Notes: generated from the letters alone by a model not told the origin. A stretch of DNA of 47,612 bases from Gammaproteobacteria bacterium (GCA_028817405.1 JAPPPS010000051.1:1-47612), one strand, 5' to 3'. Positions 1 to 10,062 are shown, counted from the stretch's first letter. Numbers and translations are program-made.

Positions 1-910
1 TGAACAACGCGCCGACATCATCAGCCAACCGTTCGCGTATCATCTCCTCGGTTTTATTCGACAGGTCGATGCCCACCCATTGGCGGCCGAGTTGTTGCGC
101 CGACACGCAGGTGGTCGCGCAACCGCAGAACGGGTCCAACACCACTTCGTCTTTGTTGCTGCTGGCGCGGATGATGCGGTCCAACAACGCCAACGGCTTC
201 TGCGTTGGGTAGCCGGTCTTTTCCGGATTCCAACCGGTGACGGTTTTAATGTCGGTCCACCAATCCGTCACCGGCGTTCCGCGTTTCAAATCGATGGCTT
301 GGCCTCCGCTCAATGTGCTGTGCTTGCCGACTTGTTGGGTGTTTTCCTTATACGCCTTTCTTTCCACATGGAAAGAGTAACTGTCGGTCTTGGTGTAACG
401 AAGAATGGTGTCGTGTTTTCGGGGAAAATCGCCCACAGGAATTCCTCCGCCGGAGTAACACCACACAATTTCATTCCTAAAATTACTCTTGCCGAAGACG
501 CGGTCCATAATCACCTTAAGATAGTGCGCGGCGGTCGGGTCGCAATGCAAATAAATGCTCCCCGTCGGCTTCAACACCCGATGCATCTCAAACAACCGCT
601 GCGCCATATACGCGATATACGCCATCATCGCCTTGCTGTGAATGCGCTCAATCGCCGTGATGTAATCGACGAGAAAAGGATGCGTCTCCGACAACCGCAC
701 CATCAACGCCGAGTCGACATCCTTCCAAGACCACATATCCTCAAACGCCGCCCCGGCCGCCTTGCTGCCCACCGGCGCCTTATACAACCGCTTGGAGTTA
801 AACGGCGGGTCCAGATAAATCAAGTCGATGCACTCGCTGTTCATGCCGTTCAACACATACAGGTTGTCGGCGGTGAACAACGCGTTGGGTTTGATGTTGA
901 TGTCGGACAT
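1..910 (-). CDS. site-specific DNA methyltransferase (beta-class N4/N6 amino-methylase), 3' end cut by window edge
   Basis: Translated by hand on the minus strand; it is missing from the ORF track because it runs off the left edge. About 303 residues are visible. The catalytic DPPFN motif (motif IV) is at residues 34-38, and the SAM-binding motif I (LDPFCGCATT) lies near the visible C-terminus, preceded by the usual YPTQKPLALLDRI segment. The order IV, then target recognition region, then I is that of beta-class amino-methyltransferases that make N6-methyladenine or N4-methylcytosine. The start ATG at 910 has a strong GGAGG ribosome binding site five bases upstream. It probably belongs to a restriction-modification system or is an orphan methylase; a partner nuclease would lie left of base 1. 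The target sequence cannot be read from the protein. Confidence 0.93.
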   Translation of the reverse strand, partial: MSDINIKPNALFTADNLYVLNGMNSECIDLIYLDPPFNSKRLYKAPVGSKAAGAAFEDMWSWKDVDSALMVRLSETHPFLVDYITAIERIHSKAMMAYIAYMAQRLFEMHRVLKPTGSIYLHCDPTAAHYLKVIMDRVFGKSNFRNEIVWCYSGGGIPVGDFPRKHDTILRYTKTDSYSFHVERKAYKENTQQVGKHSTLSGGQAIDLKRGTPVTDWWTDIKTVTGWNPEKTGYPTQKPLALLDRIIRASSNKDEVVLDPFCGCATTCVSAQQLGRQWVGIDLSNKTEEMIRERLADDVGALF

Positions 911-1013
911 GATTGCCTCCGGGTCGTCAAGTTGTGGTCGGCGATGGTCTTCGATTTTTCCACATGTTTGCGCGTCCATTCGTTTGAGGTCACGCCGAGC
1001 ATGGCGGGTGAAC
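911..1013. other. short intergenic spacer before the methyltransferase
   Basis: About 100 bases between the tiny ORF and the methyltransferase start. The only clear feature is the GGAGG ribosome binding site next to base 910. I see no convincing promoter or terminator, so the methylase may be read from the apr/NYN transcript or from a weak promoter here. Confidence 0.4.
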
Positions 1014-1091
1014 TCAACCCGCCATGCCATACTCTTTCATCAGTTCGCCGAGGGAGACGGTGTCGCCGGGTTTTTGCGCGCGCACCATCAT
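1014..1091 (-). CDS. possible 25-residue micro-ORF translationally coupled to the NYN gene
   Basis: Too short for the ORF track. Its ATG overlaps the TGA stop of the NYN-domain gene in an ATGA arrangement, which favours translational coupling. The peptide starts MMVRAQKPGDTVSLGELM and reads like natural protein sequence (charged, Gly/Asp/Leu balanced) rather than the Arg/Pro/Ala-rich shadow reading common here. No family is recognised. It could equally be the remnant of a longer gene whose remainder has been lost, or chance. Confidence 0.3.
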   Translation of the reverse strand: MMVRAQKPGDTVSLGELMKEYGMAG

Positions 1092-1630
1092 AACGCCAGC
1101 GCATCAAAATGCGGGTTCATCGGGATGAAACTGCTGGCGGTGTTTTGCAGTTCGCGGGAGGCGTGGTCCCAGAAGGTGACATTGACGGTGAATCCGTCTT
1201 CCACCAGCGTCCGCACCACCGGCACATAGTCGCCGTCGCCGGCGACCAGGGTGAACATGTCGGCCGATTTGTCGGCGCGGGTGTAGGCGTCTTTCGCCAT
1301 CGCCGTGACGATGCCGGTGTCGATTTTCTTTTCGCGGTTTTCCGCATTGCGGTCTTCGATCACCAACTCAAAACCCTCGGATTTGGCGATTGCCCACAGC
1401 GTGTCGTTGGGCGGCGGGCGCGAGCCGAACAGCACCGCGCGCCCGACCGCGGGAGCGCCGTTGCGAGCGAGGAAACGGTAGAGTTTGCCGAAGTCCATGC
1501 GGTAGCCGGTATCAAAAACGCCGCGCGTTTGCGCGTCCACCATATCCAGCGCGTTGCCATTTCGAACAGCGGCGACGCGCTGCCCTTCAATGAAAACATT
1601 GGAGTTGTCGATGTAGATGAACTTCGCCAT
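1088..1630 (-). CDS. NYN (PIN-like) domain protein, LabA/DUF88 type
   Basis: 180 residues from ATG 1630; the ORF track starts upstream inside aprA. The N-terminus KFIYIDNSNVFIEG carries the first acidic/Asn motif of the NYN fold. Later acidic positions are in KKIDTGIVTAMAKDAY and in LVAGDGDYVPVVRTL, the arrangement that binds a metal ion in PIN-like ribonucleases; the segment before the C-terminus (VNVTFWDHASRELQNTA) is also typical. Family members are predicted or shown RNases. The start codon lies two bases after the aprA stop, so it is almost certainly translated from the apr transcript. Whether it acts on that mRNA, on defence targets, or on neither is unknown. Confidence 0.85.
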   Translation of the reverse strand: MAKFIYIDNSNVFIEGQRVAAVRNGNALDMVDAQTRGVFDTGYRMDFGKLYRFLARNGAPAVGRAVLFGSRPPPNDTLWAIAKSEGFELVIEDRNAENREKKIDTGIVTAMAKDAYTRADKSADMFTLVAGDGDYVPVVRTLVEDGFTVNVTFWDHASRELQNTASSFIPMNPHFDALAL

Positions 1631-1632
1631 CG

Positions 1633-3594
1633 CTACATCTCCGGCCCCTGATGCCGCATTCCCTCCGGTTCCTTCTCGCCGACGGCGATGAGGGGTTGCC
1701 ATTTGACTTTCTTCATCTCCCATTCGCCGTTGTCGCGGTTGTATCTGGAGTTGACGAAGCATTTCCATTCATCGTCGTTGATGTCTTTGTAGTCGGCGCG
1801 GTAGTAGTAGCCGGGGTAGCGCGATTCCTTGCGGAATTGGATGTGTTTCATGTGCGCTTCGGCGGCGATGATGCGGTGGTAGTTCTCCCACGCGCGCAGC
1901 AGTTCGTGCAAATCTTTGGCGCGCATCTTGAGTGAGTCCTCTTTCAGCATTTTCATCTTGCGCTCGGCCAGTTCCAGCATCGCTTCGTTGGTTTGGTACC
2001 AAGTGGCGACGCCCGCGACATATTCGTCCATGATTTTCTGCAGGCGGAACTGCAGCATCTTCGGCGTGATGTAGTGCGGGTTGATGTCGATGGCGGTGGT
2101 GTAGTCTTTGTGCTCGATGAAAGTGCGCACCGGACGGTAGATTTCATCCACCAACTCCTCGGTGCTGCGCGACAGTTGCGGCTGCATGTCCGGGTGGTCG
2201 AGGCAGTACTTGACCATGCTCTTGGCGCAGATGCGGCCCTCGGTGAAAGAGCCGGACGAGAACTTGTGGCCGGAGGCGCCGACACCGTCGCCGGCGGTGA
2301 ACAAGCCCTTGACCGTGGTCATGCGGTTGTAGCCCCAGTGGTAGTGCTCCGGTACGCCGGGCAAATCTTCCGGGCCCGAACACCACAAGCCGGCGCAACC
2401 GGCGTGCGAGCCGAGAAGGTACGGCTCGGTCGGCATCAACTCCGACATTTCTTTGTCCGGCTCGATGTTCTCGCCGGCCCATACGCCGCACTGGCCGATG
2501 GTCATGTCGAGGAAGTCTTCCCACGCTTCGGCCTCCAGGTGTTTGATTTCTTTCGGCGTCATGGTGGCCGCGAGGTTCGCCATCGCGGTCGGCGTGTCCA
2601 TGAAAATCGGGCCGCGCCCTTCGCGCATTTCAATCATCATCAAGTGATTGCGCAGGCAAGTGCCCATCGCATGGCCGACCGCGTATTTGTCGTAGCCGTT
2701 GTCTTTCAGCGACTCGTAGTTTTTCTCCTGGTAGTCCTCGCCCATGGCGTTCATCGCTTTGGCTTTGAACAGGAGGAACCACGCGCCGACCGGGCCGTAG
2801 CCGTCTTTGAATCGCGCGGGGACGAAGCGGTTTTCCATCAGCGTCAACTCGGCGCCGCATTCGGCCGCCATCGCGTAAGTCGAGCCGGCGTTCCACACCG
2901 GATACCACGCGCGCCCGGTGCCCTCGCCGACCGAGCGCGGCCGAAACACATTGACCGCGCCGCCGCACGCCAGCAAGCAGGCTTTGAACTTGTAGATGTG
3001 GATTTTGTTGTCGCGCACCGAGAAGCCGGCCGCGCCTGCCACGCGCGTCGGGTCGTTGGCGTCGGTCAGCAGGCGCACGATGAAAACGCGCTCGCGGATG
3101 TTTTCCATGCCTAACGCTTTCTTTGCGGCCTCGGCGACAATCCATTTATACGACTCGCCGTTAATCATGATTTGCCACCGCCCGGAGCGCACCGGCTTGC
3201 CGCCGTCGCGCAACTTCTTGTCCTCAAAGCCTTTTTGCTTCCAAATCGGCAGGCCCCAGTCCTCGAAGTTGTGCACCGAGTCGTCGACATGGCGGCCGAC
3301 ATCGTAGACCAAGTCTTCGCGCGTGATGCCCATCAAATCGCCGCGCACATACCGCACATAGTCGGCCGGGTCGTTCTCGCCCATGTAGGTGTTGATGGCG
3401 GACAGGCCCTGCGCGACCGCGCCGGAGCGGTCCATCGCCGCTTTGTCCACCAGTTTGATGTTGAGGCCGGTGCCTTCGGCCCACTTCATAATCTCAAACG
3501 CGGCGCCGCAACACGCCATGCCGCCGCCGATGAGAAGAATGTCACACTCTTCTTCGACGACTTCGGGATTTACGGTTACTTCGGGTTCGTTCAT
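1633..3594 (-). CDS. aprA: adenylylsulfate (APS) reductase, alpha subunit
   Basis: 653 residues from ATG 3594, the usual size for AprA. The N-terminal FAD-binding motif ILLIGGGMACCGAAFE is at about residues 19-34. The rest matches AprA throughout, including the segments GRWQIMINGESYKWIVAEAAKKAL and FSSGSFTEGRICAKSMVKYCLDHP in part. AprA carries FAD and forms a heterodimer with the iron-sulfur protein AprB. In sulfur oxidisers it converts sulfite plus AMP to APS while passing electrons toward the quinone pool; in sulfate reducers it runs the other way. The oxidative direction is inferred from the surrounding gene set. It lies 34 bases downstream of a small membrane protein gene and is followed at once by the NYN gene. 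No strong ribosome binding site is visible. Confidence 0.97.
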   Translation of the reverse strand: MNEPEVTVNPEVVEEECDILLIGGGMACCGAAFEIMKWAEGTGLNIKLVDKAAMDRSGAVAQGLSAINTYMGENDPADYVRYVRGDLMGITREDLVYDVGRHVDDSVHNFEDWGLPIWKQKGFEDKKLRDGGKPVRSGRWQIMINGESYKWIVAEAAKKALGMENIRERVFIVRLLTDANDPTRVAGAAGFSVRDNKIHIYKFKACLLACGGAVNVFRPRSVGEGTGRAWYPVWNAGSTYAMAAECGAELTLMENRFVPARFKDGYGPVGAWFLLFKAKAMNAMGEDYQEKNYESLKDNGYDKYAVGHAMGTCLRNHLMMIEMREGRGPIFMDTPTAMANLAATMTPKEIKHLEAEAWEDFLDMTIGQCGVWAGENIEPDKEMSELMPTEPYLLGSHAGCAGLWCSGPEDLPGVPEHYHWGYNRMTTVKGLFTAGDGVGASGHKFSSGSFTEGRICAKSMVKYCLDHPDMQPQLSRSTEELVDEIYRPVRTFIEHKDYTTAIDINPHYITPKMLQFRLQKIMDEYVAGVATWYQTNEAMLELAERKMKMLKEDSLKMRAKDLHELLRAWENYHRIIAAEAHMKHIQFRKESRYPGYYYRADYKDINDDEWKCFVNSRYNRDNGEWEMKKVKWQPLIAVGEKEPEGMRHQGPEM

Positions 3595-3628
3595 GGGAGT
3601 ATCTCTGATGTTAAAACAGTGTGATGAA

Positions 3629-3823
3629 TCAAAATTGCGGCTGAAAAATCGCCATAAAAACGAACATGACGAAAGTACCAATCGCAAAGAGAATAAACAT
3701 AGCGGGGATGAAAGCAATTGCTGCCTTCACCATGAACATAACCATGGACCAAAATCGCATGCGAATGTCTACAATGACGACTCGTTGCGATTCAGCATCG
3801 CTGTTCTGCGCTTGTTCGGTCAT
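3629..3823 (-). CDS. small membrane protein of the apr operon (64 aa)
   Basis: After a polar N-terminus, two hydrophobic stretches cover about residues 24-58 (WSMVMFMVKAAIAFIPAMF and FAIGTFVMFVFMAIF), so one long or two short membrane spans are expected. It is placed between the 58-residue ORF, which ends two bases before this start, and aprA. No family is recognised by name. In other sulfur oxidisers a membrane protein AprM, or the QmoABC complex, links AprBA to the membrane; this protein and its two small neighbours may serve that role. That is inference from position only. Confidence 0.75.
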   Translation of the reverse strand: MTEQAQNSDAESQRVVIVDIRMRFWSMVMFMVKAAIAFIPAMFILFAIGTFVMFVFMAIFQPQF

Positions 3824-3825
3824 GC

Positions 3826-4002
3826 TCAGGCGCCACCGTGCGCCGCCGCGGCCGCGGCCAGCCTGGCTTGCTTGGCTTCTTGCTTGGCGCGTTTCGCGGC
3901 TTTTTTCCGCTCAATCTCACGCCCCTCTTGAATCCAGCCGATGACCAGCAGCACGGTGAAAAACCCCGTGATGAGCAGCACCATCAGTAAGACATCGTTC
4001 AT
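3826..4002 (-). CDS. small membrane protein with charged helical tail (58 aa), apr operon
   Basis: Below the length cutoff of the ORF track and found by reading the minus strand. It starts MNDVLLMVLLITGFFTVLLV, one strong membrane helix (residues 4-24), followed by a Lys/Arg/Glu/Ala-rich cytoplasmic helix (EIERKKAAKRAKQEAK) and an Ala-rich end. The start overlaps the stop of the upstream gene by four bases (ATGA), and its stop is two bases before the next gene. This tight coupling in an apr operon makes it very likely real. Its function is unknown; it may be a one-helix subunit of the complex anchoring APS reductase. Confidence 0.7.
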   Translation of the reverse strand: MNDVLLMVLLITGFFTVLLVIGWIQEGREIERKKAAKRAKQEAKQARLAAAAAAHGGA

Positions 4003-4178
4003 TGTTCAGCCCTCCGTATCAGGGAAAACCACACGGCATAGAAACCGCCGACGAGAAGATACATCGCTTCCGCCGTCGGTCCATCGAAAATCACCATGCG
4101 CACGATGGCGGTGACCATCAGCGCGGCGCCGACATTGGCAACGGTGGTACGCAGTAGCGTGTAATCCAGCGCTTTCAT
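3999..4178 (-). CDS. small two-helix membrane protein (59 aa), apr operon
   Basis: The start at 4178 (MKALDYTLLRTT) is preferred over the ORF-track start at 4196 because AAAAGGA sits at the right spacing before it. Two hydrophobic segments, at about residues 13-28 (VANVGAALMVTAIVRM) and 36-52 (AEAMYLLVGGFYAVWFS), suggest a helical hairpin in the inner membrane. It follows aprB by 30 bases and overlaps the next gene by four bases. The family is not recognised. Context makes it a candidate membrane anchor or electron-transfer partner of APS reductase. Confidence 0.72.
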   Translation of the reverse strand: MKALDYTLLRTTVANVGAALMVTAIVRMVIFDGPTAEAMYLLVGGFYAVWFSLIRRAEQ

Positions 4179-4208
4179 TGAAGTCCTTTTCAACATGACT
4201 ACTGCGCC

Positions 4209-4673
4209 TCACGACGCCATAAACTGACTCATATCGCAGTCATGCATCCCGTCGGTGAACAGGTTGGCATGATTGCCGAGGTCGGATTGGTTCGCGTCCG
4301 GTTTGCCGCTGAACGGGTTGACCGAGCCTTCGGTGGTGGTGCGAATCGGGAACTTGAAGCGTTTCATGTTGCCGTTGCGGAACTTAATCGTCCACATAAT
4401 CGACTCGCTGCCGCGCAGCGGCTGCACCTGCGCGCCGAGCGGCACGACATCGGCGTAGTGGCGGCATTCAATCGCCTGCTGCGGGCAGATTTTGACGCAG
4501 GAATAGCATTCCCAGCACTGCTCCGGCTCCTGGTTGTAGGCCTTCATCGCGTGGCCGGTCTCGGAGCCGTCTTTGTCGAGTTTCATCAGGTCGTGCGGGC
4601 AGATATACACGCACGCGGTTTTGTCCTGGCCCTTGCAGCCATCGCATTTGTCGGTTCGCACGTAGGTCGGCAT
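4209..4673 (-). CDS. aprB: adenylylsulfate reductase, beta (iron-sulfur) subunit
   Basis: 154 residues from ATG 4673, preceded by GGAG at good spacing. Eight cysteines form two [4Fe-4S] sites: Cys 10, 13, 21 and 25 (CDGCKGQDKTACVYIC) and Cys 53, 56, 59 and 63 (CWECYSCVKIC). The C-terminal tail (about residues 75-154), rich in aromatic and charged residues, is the extension that wraps around AprA in known structures. It passes electrons between the AprA flavin and the membrane acceptor. It is the first gene of the apr operon. Confidence 0.96.
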   Translation of the reverse strand: MPTYVRTDKCDGCKGQDKTACVYICPHDLMKLDKDGSETGHAMKAYNQEPEQCWECYSCVKICPQQAIECRHYADVVPLGAQVQPLRGSESIMWTIKFRNGNMKRFKFPIRTTTEGSVNPFSGKPDANQSDLGNHANLFTDGMHDCDMSQFMAS

Positions 4674-4711
4674 CGGTCTTCTCCGGTTGGCGGTTGGATT
4701 GGGTGGGCGCG

Positions 4712-4717
4712 AGTATA
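4712..4717 (-). promoter_or_regulatory. possible -10 element (TATACT) for the apr operon
   Basis: On the minus strand TATACT lies about 40 bases upstream of the aprB start. No good -35 box is seen at 16-18 bases; TTTACA occurs 24 bases upstream, which is too far. The site is plausible only because a major operon starts here. Confidence 0.35.
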
Positions 4718-4864
4718 GCGCATCGGAACGGCGAACGGGAATGTAAACCACCGCGCAAGCAAAATGCCACTAAATTTTCGCGCGCAGCCATAAACGGCGT
4801 TTATGCGCTGCGACGGCTCCCGCGGCGCCGGCGCATGGCGACACCGCCGGCCGCGGCCCGCGCC

Positions 4865-5671
4865 TCACCCCACCCGCCGCCACAGCAGATACGCGCCGAG
4901 CCCAATCATCGGCGCGCTTAGCAGTTGACCCATGGTGAGCCAGTCGAACGCCACGGTACCCAGGTGCGCGTCCGGTTCGCGGAAGAATTCCACGCCGAAG
5001 CGCGCCGCACCGTAGCCCAGCAGAAACACGCCGGACACCCGCCCCACCGCGCGCCGGCGCGCCGAATACAGCCACACGATGACGAACAACGCCACGCCTT
5101 CCAGCGCGAACTCGTATAACTGCGACGGATGGCGCGGCGCGTCCGGCATGGTGTGGAACAGCACCGCCCACGGCGCGTCGGTCGCCCGGCCCCAGAGTTC
5201 TTGGTTGATGAAATTGCCGAGCCGGCCGAGGCCCAAACCCGGCGCGATGAGCGGCGCGAGGAAATCCCCGACCGCGAGGAATCGCCGCCCGGTGTGGCGC
5301 GCATACCACCACACCGCCGCCAACACGCCGAGCAAGCCGCCGTGGAACGACATGCCGCCGTCCCAGATGGCGAACGCCGCGCCCAAGTTGCCGGCGTAAA
5401 ACGCGGGGTTGTAAAACAGCACATAGCCCAGCCGCCCGCCGATGATGACGCCGCAGGCGATGTAGAACAGCAGGTCGGTGATTTCGCCGGTTTGCCAGTT
5501 GGCGTTTGCGTCGCGGCCTCGGCCGCCGCCGGCCGAGGACTGCGCGCGCGCGCGGTGGCGGCCTAACCACACGCCGATGGCGAAGCCGGCCAGGTACATC
5601 AGGCCGTACCAATGTACCGCCAGCGGGCCGATGGAGACGGCGACCGGGTCGAAGTTGGGATGTATAATCAA
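4865..5671 (-). CDS. lgt: prolipoprotein diacylglyceryl transferase
   Basis: 268 residues, the normal length. This inner-membrane enzyme moves the diacylglyceryl group of phosphatidylglycerol to the lipobox cysteine of prolipoproteins. Seven hydrophobic segments can be traced. The key residues are present: His110 in SFHGGLLG (E. coli His103), Arg150 and Asn153 in the signature [13 protein letters not shown], and Glu158. The family signature region is intact. An Asp/Gly/Ala-rich loop at residues 44-58 looks slightly expanded. It is divergent from the YyaL-like gene, with the 8-bp repeat array between them. Confidence 0.97.
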   Translation of the reverse strand: MIIHPNFDPVAVSIGPLAVHWYGLMYLAGFAIGVWLGRHRARAQSSAGGGRGRDANANWQTGEITDLLFYIACGVIIGGRLGYVLFYNPAFYAGNLGAAFAIWDGGMSFHGGLLGVLAAVWWYARHTGRRFLAVGDFLAPLIAPGLGLGRLGNFINQELWGRATDAPWAVLFHTMPDAPRHPSQLYEFALEGVALFVIVWLYSARRRAVGRVSGVFLLGYGAARFGVEFFREPDAHLGTVAFDWLTMGQLLSAPMIGLGAYLLWRRVG

Positions 5672-5702
5672 GGCGATTTTTGCGGCGCGGTGGTGGCTCG
5701 TT

Positions 5703-5782
5703 GATTCGGCGACTTGTCGATTCGTCGATTCGGCGACTCATCGACTCATCGATTCGTCGACTCAGCGATTCAGCGATTCAAC
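5703..5782. repeat. 8-bp tandem array, ten units of GAYTCRNC, nine with a GANTC site
   Basis: Ten consecutive 8-base units can be read without a gap: gattcggc, gacttgtc, gattcgtc, gattcggc, gactcatc, gactcatc, gattcgtc, gactcagc, gattcagc, gattcaac. All but the second contain GANTC, one per unit. The array fills most of the lgt/YyaL-like divergent spacer. Because 8 is not a multiple of 3, all three plus-strand frames are open across it, giving the RRLxDSSI-type peptide seen at the start of the long ORF at 5680. I regard it as intergenic. Confidence 0.9.
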
Positions 5783-5841
5783 CGTCGCCATCAATTCCGC
5801 CGCGCACTTTACCAAATCCGCCACCCGATTGGACGCAACCG

Positions 5842-8079
<2,238 letters not shown>

Positions 8080-8083
8080 GGCG

Positions 8084-8788
8084 GTGAATCGACGGGAGGC
8101 GGAAACGCTGTTGCGCGCCGCGGTCGGCAACCCCGACGCGCGGTTTCGCGAAGGGCAGTGGGAGTCGATTGACGCCATCGCCAACCATCGGCAAAAGGTC
8201 TTGGTCGTGCAGCGCACCGGCTGGGGCAAGATGAAGAGAATGTGCAGAACATACTCGCTCTGTTGGAGACGGTCGATGGTTTGACCATCAGCCAAATAGA
8301 GGACAAATTGAATCTGCGCTACGGACAGATTGAAAAAGTGTTGAAGATATTGAGCGTGGAAAATCCGGCGCCGGTCATCAAGGACGAGAAACGCTGGCAG
8401 CGGACACCGGTCGACTACCGAATGGACCACGAACGCATCCAGCGCTTGACCCGGCAACGCGAAGTCGAATGGCGCGAAGTGCAGGATTACATCAACAGTG
8501 AAACTTGCCCGCGCGTTGGCGGCGCAACTCAACTTGCCCTTTCATGACGCCATCGCCAAAGTGCGCGATAATGAACCGCAGAAAATGCAGCAGAACCGAT
8601 ACCATCAGTGCCGCAATCTCGACGGTGTTTTCGAGGTGAGCGCAAACCTGCCGGAAGCGCCGGTGCTGCTGGTGGATGACATCATCGATTCGCGCTGGAC
8701 GGTGACGGTACTCGCCGCTTTGTTGTTGCGCGCGGGGAGCGGCCCGGTGCATCCGGTGGCGCTGGCATCGACAAGCGCGGGGAATTAG
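8084..8788 (+). pseudogene. broken RecQ-type helicase with C-terminal phosphoribosyltransferase domain
   Basis: Three out-of-frame pieces of one gene lie in order. (1) GTG 8084 to about 8230: N-terminus of a RecQ-like helicase, ending just inside the Walker A motif (LVVQRTGWGK). (2) About 8233-8510: a winged-helix-like part (EENVQNILALLETVDGLTISQIE in pieces) ending at EVQDYINSETC. (3) About 8498-8788: a phosphoribosyltransferase domain with the PRPP-binding motif VLLVDDIIDS. The helicase motor between pieces 1 and 2, and the region between 2 and 3, are missing, and the frame changes at both joints, so two deletions are the simplest reading. It lies four bases after the YyaL-like gene and four bases before the DprA-like gene. 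The last piece has its own ATG (8498) and could still be expressed alone. Confidence 0.85.
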
Positions 8789-8792
8789 AAAA

Positions 8793-10040
8793 ATGCAAAC
8801 CTCACCCAACACCCAGGCGATTTTGCTACTGACCACGCACTTTACAAAAGACCGGCGCGGCGAGGAAAAACCGTTGACGCCGAAAGAGTGGGGGCGGTTC
8901 GCCGGGTGGCTGAAGTCCCGGACGCTGACACCGGAAAGTTTGTTGAAGGAAAACCTGAATGTTCTGCTTGAGGACTGGCGCGACAAGACGGTTTCCATCG
9001 ATAGAATTAAAACGCTGCTGGAGCGCGGCGTGGCGTTGTCGCTGTCCATGGACAAATGGTTGGGCGGCGGCTTGTGGATTATGACGCGCTCCGATTCCGA
9101 CTATCCGTCGCGCCTGAAAAAGCGTCTCGGAATCGACTCGCCCGCGGTGCTGTTCGGATGCGGCAGGCGGGCGTTGTTGGGCGGCGGCGGAATCGCGGTT
9201 GCCGGTTCGCGCAACGCATGCCAAAGCGACATCGACTACAGCCGACGGTTCGGCGCGCTGGTGTCACAGTCCGGCCGCTCCGTCATTTCCGGCGGCGCGC
9301 GCGGCGTGGATGAAGCCGCGATGTTGGGCGCGCTGGACGATGACGGCACCGCGGTCGGCGTGATGGCGAATGACTTGTTGCGCGCATGCGCCAGCGCGAA
9401 ATACCGCCGCTACCTGACCGGCGGCCATCCGGGCCATCCGGCCAATCTGGTGTTGGTCTCGCCGTTCAACCCCGAAGCGCCCTTCAACGCCGGCAACGCC
9501 ATGCAGCGCAACAAGTATATCTATTGCCTGTCGGACTTGGCGCTGGTGGTTCACACCGGCAGAGAGGGCGGAACATGGAACGGCGCGATGGAGACCTTGC
9601 GGAAAAAATGGGCGCCGTTGCTGGTCAAAAAAACCGATGACCGGGAGGCGGGGAATGCGGACCTAATCGGCAAAGGCGCAACCGAGGCCCCGGCGGAAGT
9701 GGGCGACATCGACATCAAACGGCTGTTTGAATCCTGCAGCAACACGCGCAAAGCGGACAACGAAACGAACCCCAAGCCGGACGCTGCCCCGGTCGAGAAC
9801 GCCGCCGATGATGCGCCGCCATGTTCTTTTTACCGAATGTTCCTCAACCGCATTCAGCCCAAGTGTTCCAACCAACCGCAGACTCCGGACGACTTGGCGG
9901 ACTATTTCGACATCGAGAGCAACGACATCAGCAAGACCCAGTTGAACGCCTGGCTCAAGCGGGCGGTGTCGGAAAAACAAATGAAAAAATTAACAAACCC
10001 CGTGCGCTATCAATGGATAGACCAGAAGAAAATGTTTTGA
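8793..10040 (+). CDS. DprA-like (SMF/Rossmann) protein paired with the broken helicase-PRTase
   Basis: 415 residues. The central DprA-type Rossmann fold covers about residues 95-290, with GIAVAGSRN and the hallmark SGGARGVDEAAM. The N-terminal 90 residues are helical. After an Asp/Asn/Pro-rich linker, the C-terminal 75 residues (CSFYRMFLNRIQP onward) look like a winged helix. True DprA loads RecA on incoming DNA during transformation. DprA-like proteins next to phosphoribosyltransferase proteins also occur in the ShosTA toxin-antitoxin/anti-phage system, where the DprA-like protein is the antitoxin. The position right behind a helicase-PRTase gene points to the defence role. The gene itself is intact. 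Whether a separate housekeeping dprA exists lies outside the window. Confidence 0.88.
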   Translation: MQTSPNTQAILLLTTHFTKDRRGEEKPLTPKEWGRFAGWLKSRTLTPESLLKENLNVLLEDWRDKTVSIDRIKTLLERGVALSLSMDKWLGGGLWIMTRSDSDYPSRLKKRLGIDSPAVLFGCGRRALLGGGGIAVAGSRNACQSDIDYSRRFGALVSQSGRSVISGGARGVDEAAMLGALDDDGTAVGVMANDLLRACASAKYRRYLTGGHPGHPANLVLVSPFNPEAPFNAGNAMQRNKYIYCLSDLALVVHTGREGGTWNGAMETLRKKWAPLLVKKTDDREAGNADLIGKGATEAPAEVGDIDIKRLFESCSNTRKADNETNPKPDAAPVENAADDAPPCSFYRMFLNRIQPKCSNQPQTPDDLADYFDIESNDISKTQLNAWLKRAVSEKQMKKLTNPVRYQWIDQKKMF

Positions 10041-10062
10041 CCGCCACCCGAATCAAAACGCC

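Noticed and set aside
80-1093. 337-residue plus-strand ORF opposite the methyltransferase
   Set aside because: Arg/His/Val-rich shadow reading; the minus strand carries a clear methyltransferase with all motifs.
1993-3114. 373-residue plus-strand ORF opposite aprA
   Set aside because: Antisense shadow typical of GC-rich genes; no recognisable domain and full overlap with aprA.
5663-5668. Plus-strand TATAAT as promoter for the YyaL-like gene
   Set aside because: It lies within the first codons of lgt (complement of ATGATTATACAT) and has no matching -35 box; probably chance.
5680-5841. N-terminal extension of the YyaL-like protein as given in the ORF track
   Set aside because: It translates the 8-bp repeat, which is open in all frames; the family N-terminus begins at ATG 5842.
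8793-10040. Housekeeping competence gene dprA
   Set aside because: The non-standard N- and C-terminal parts and the helicase-PRTase partner favour a defence-type DprA-like protein.
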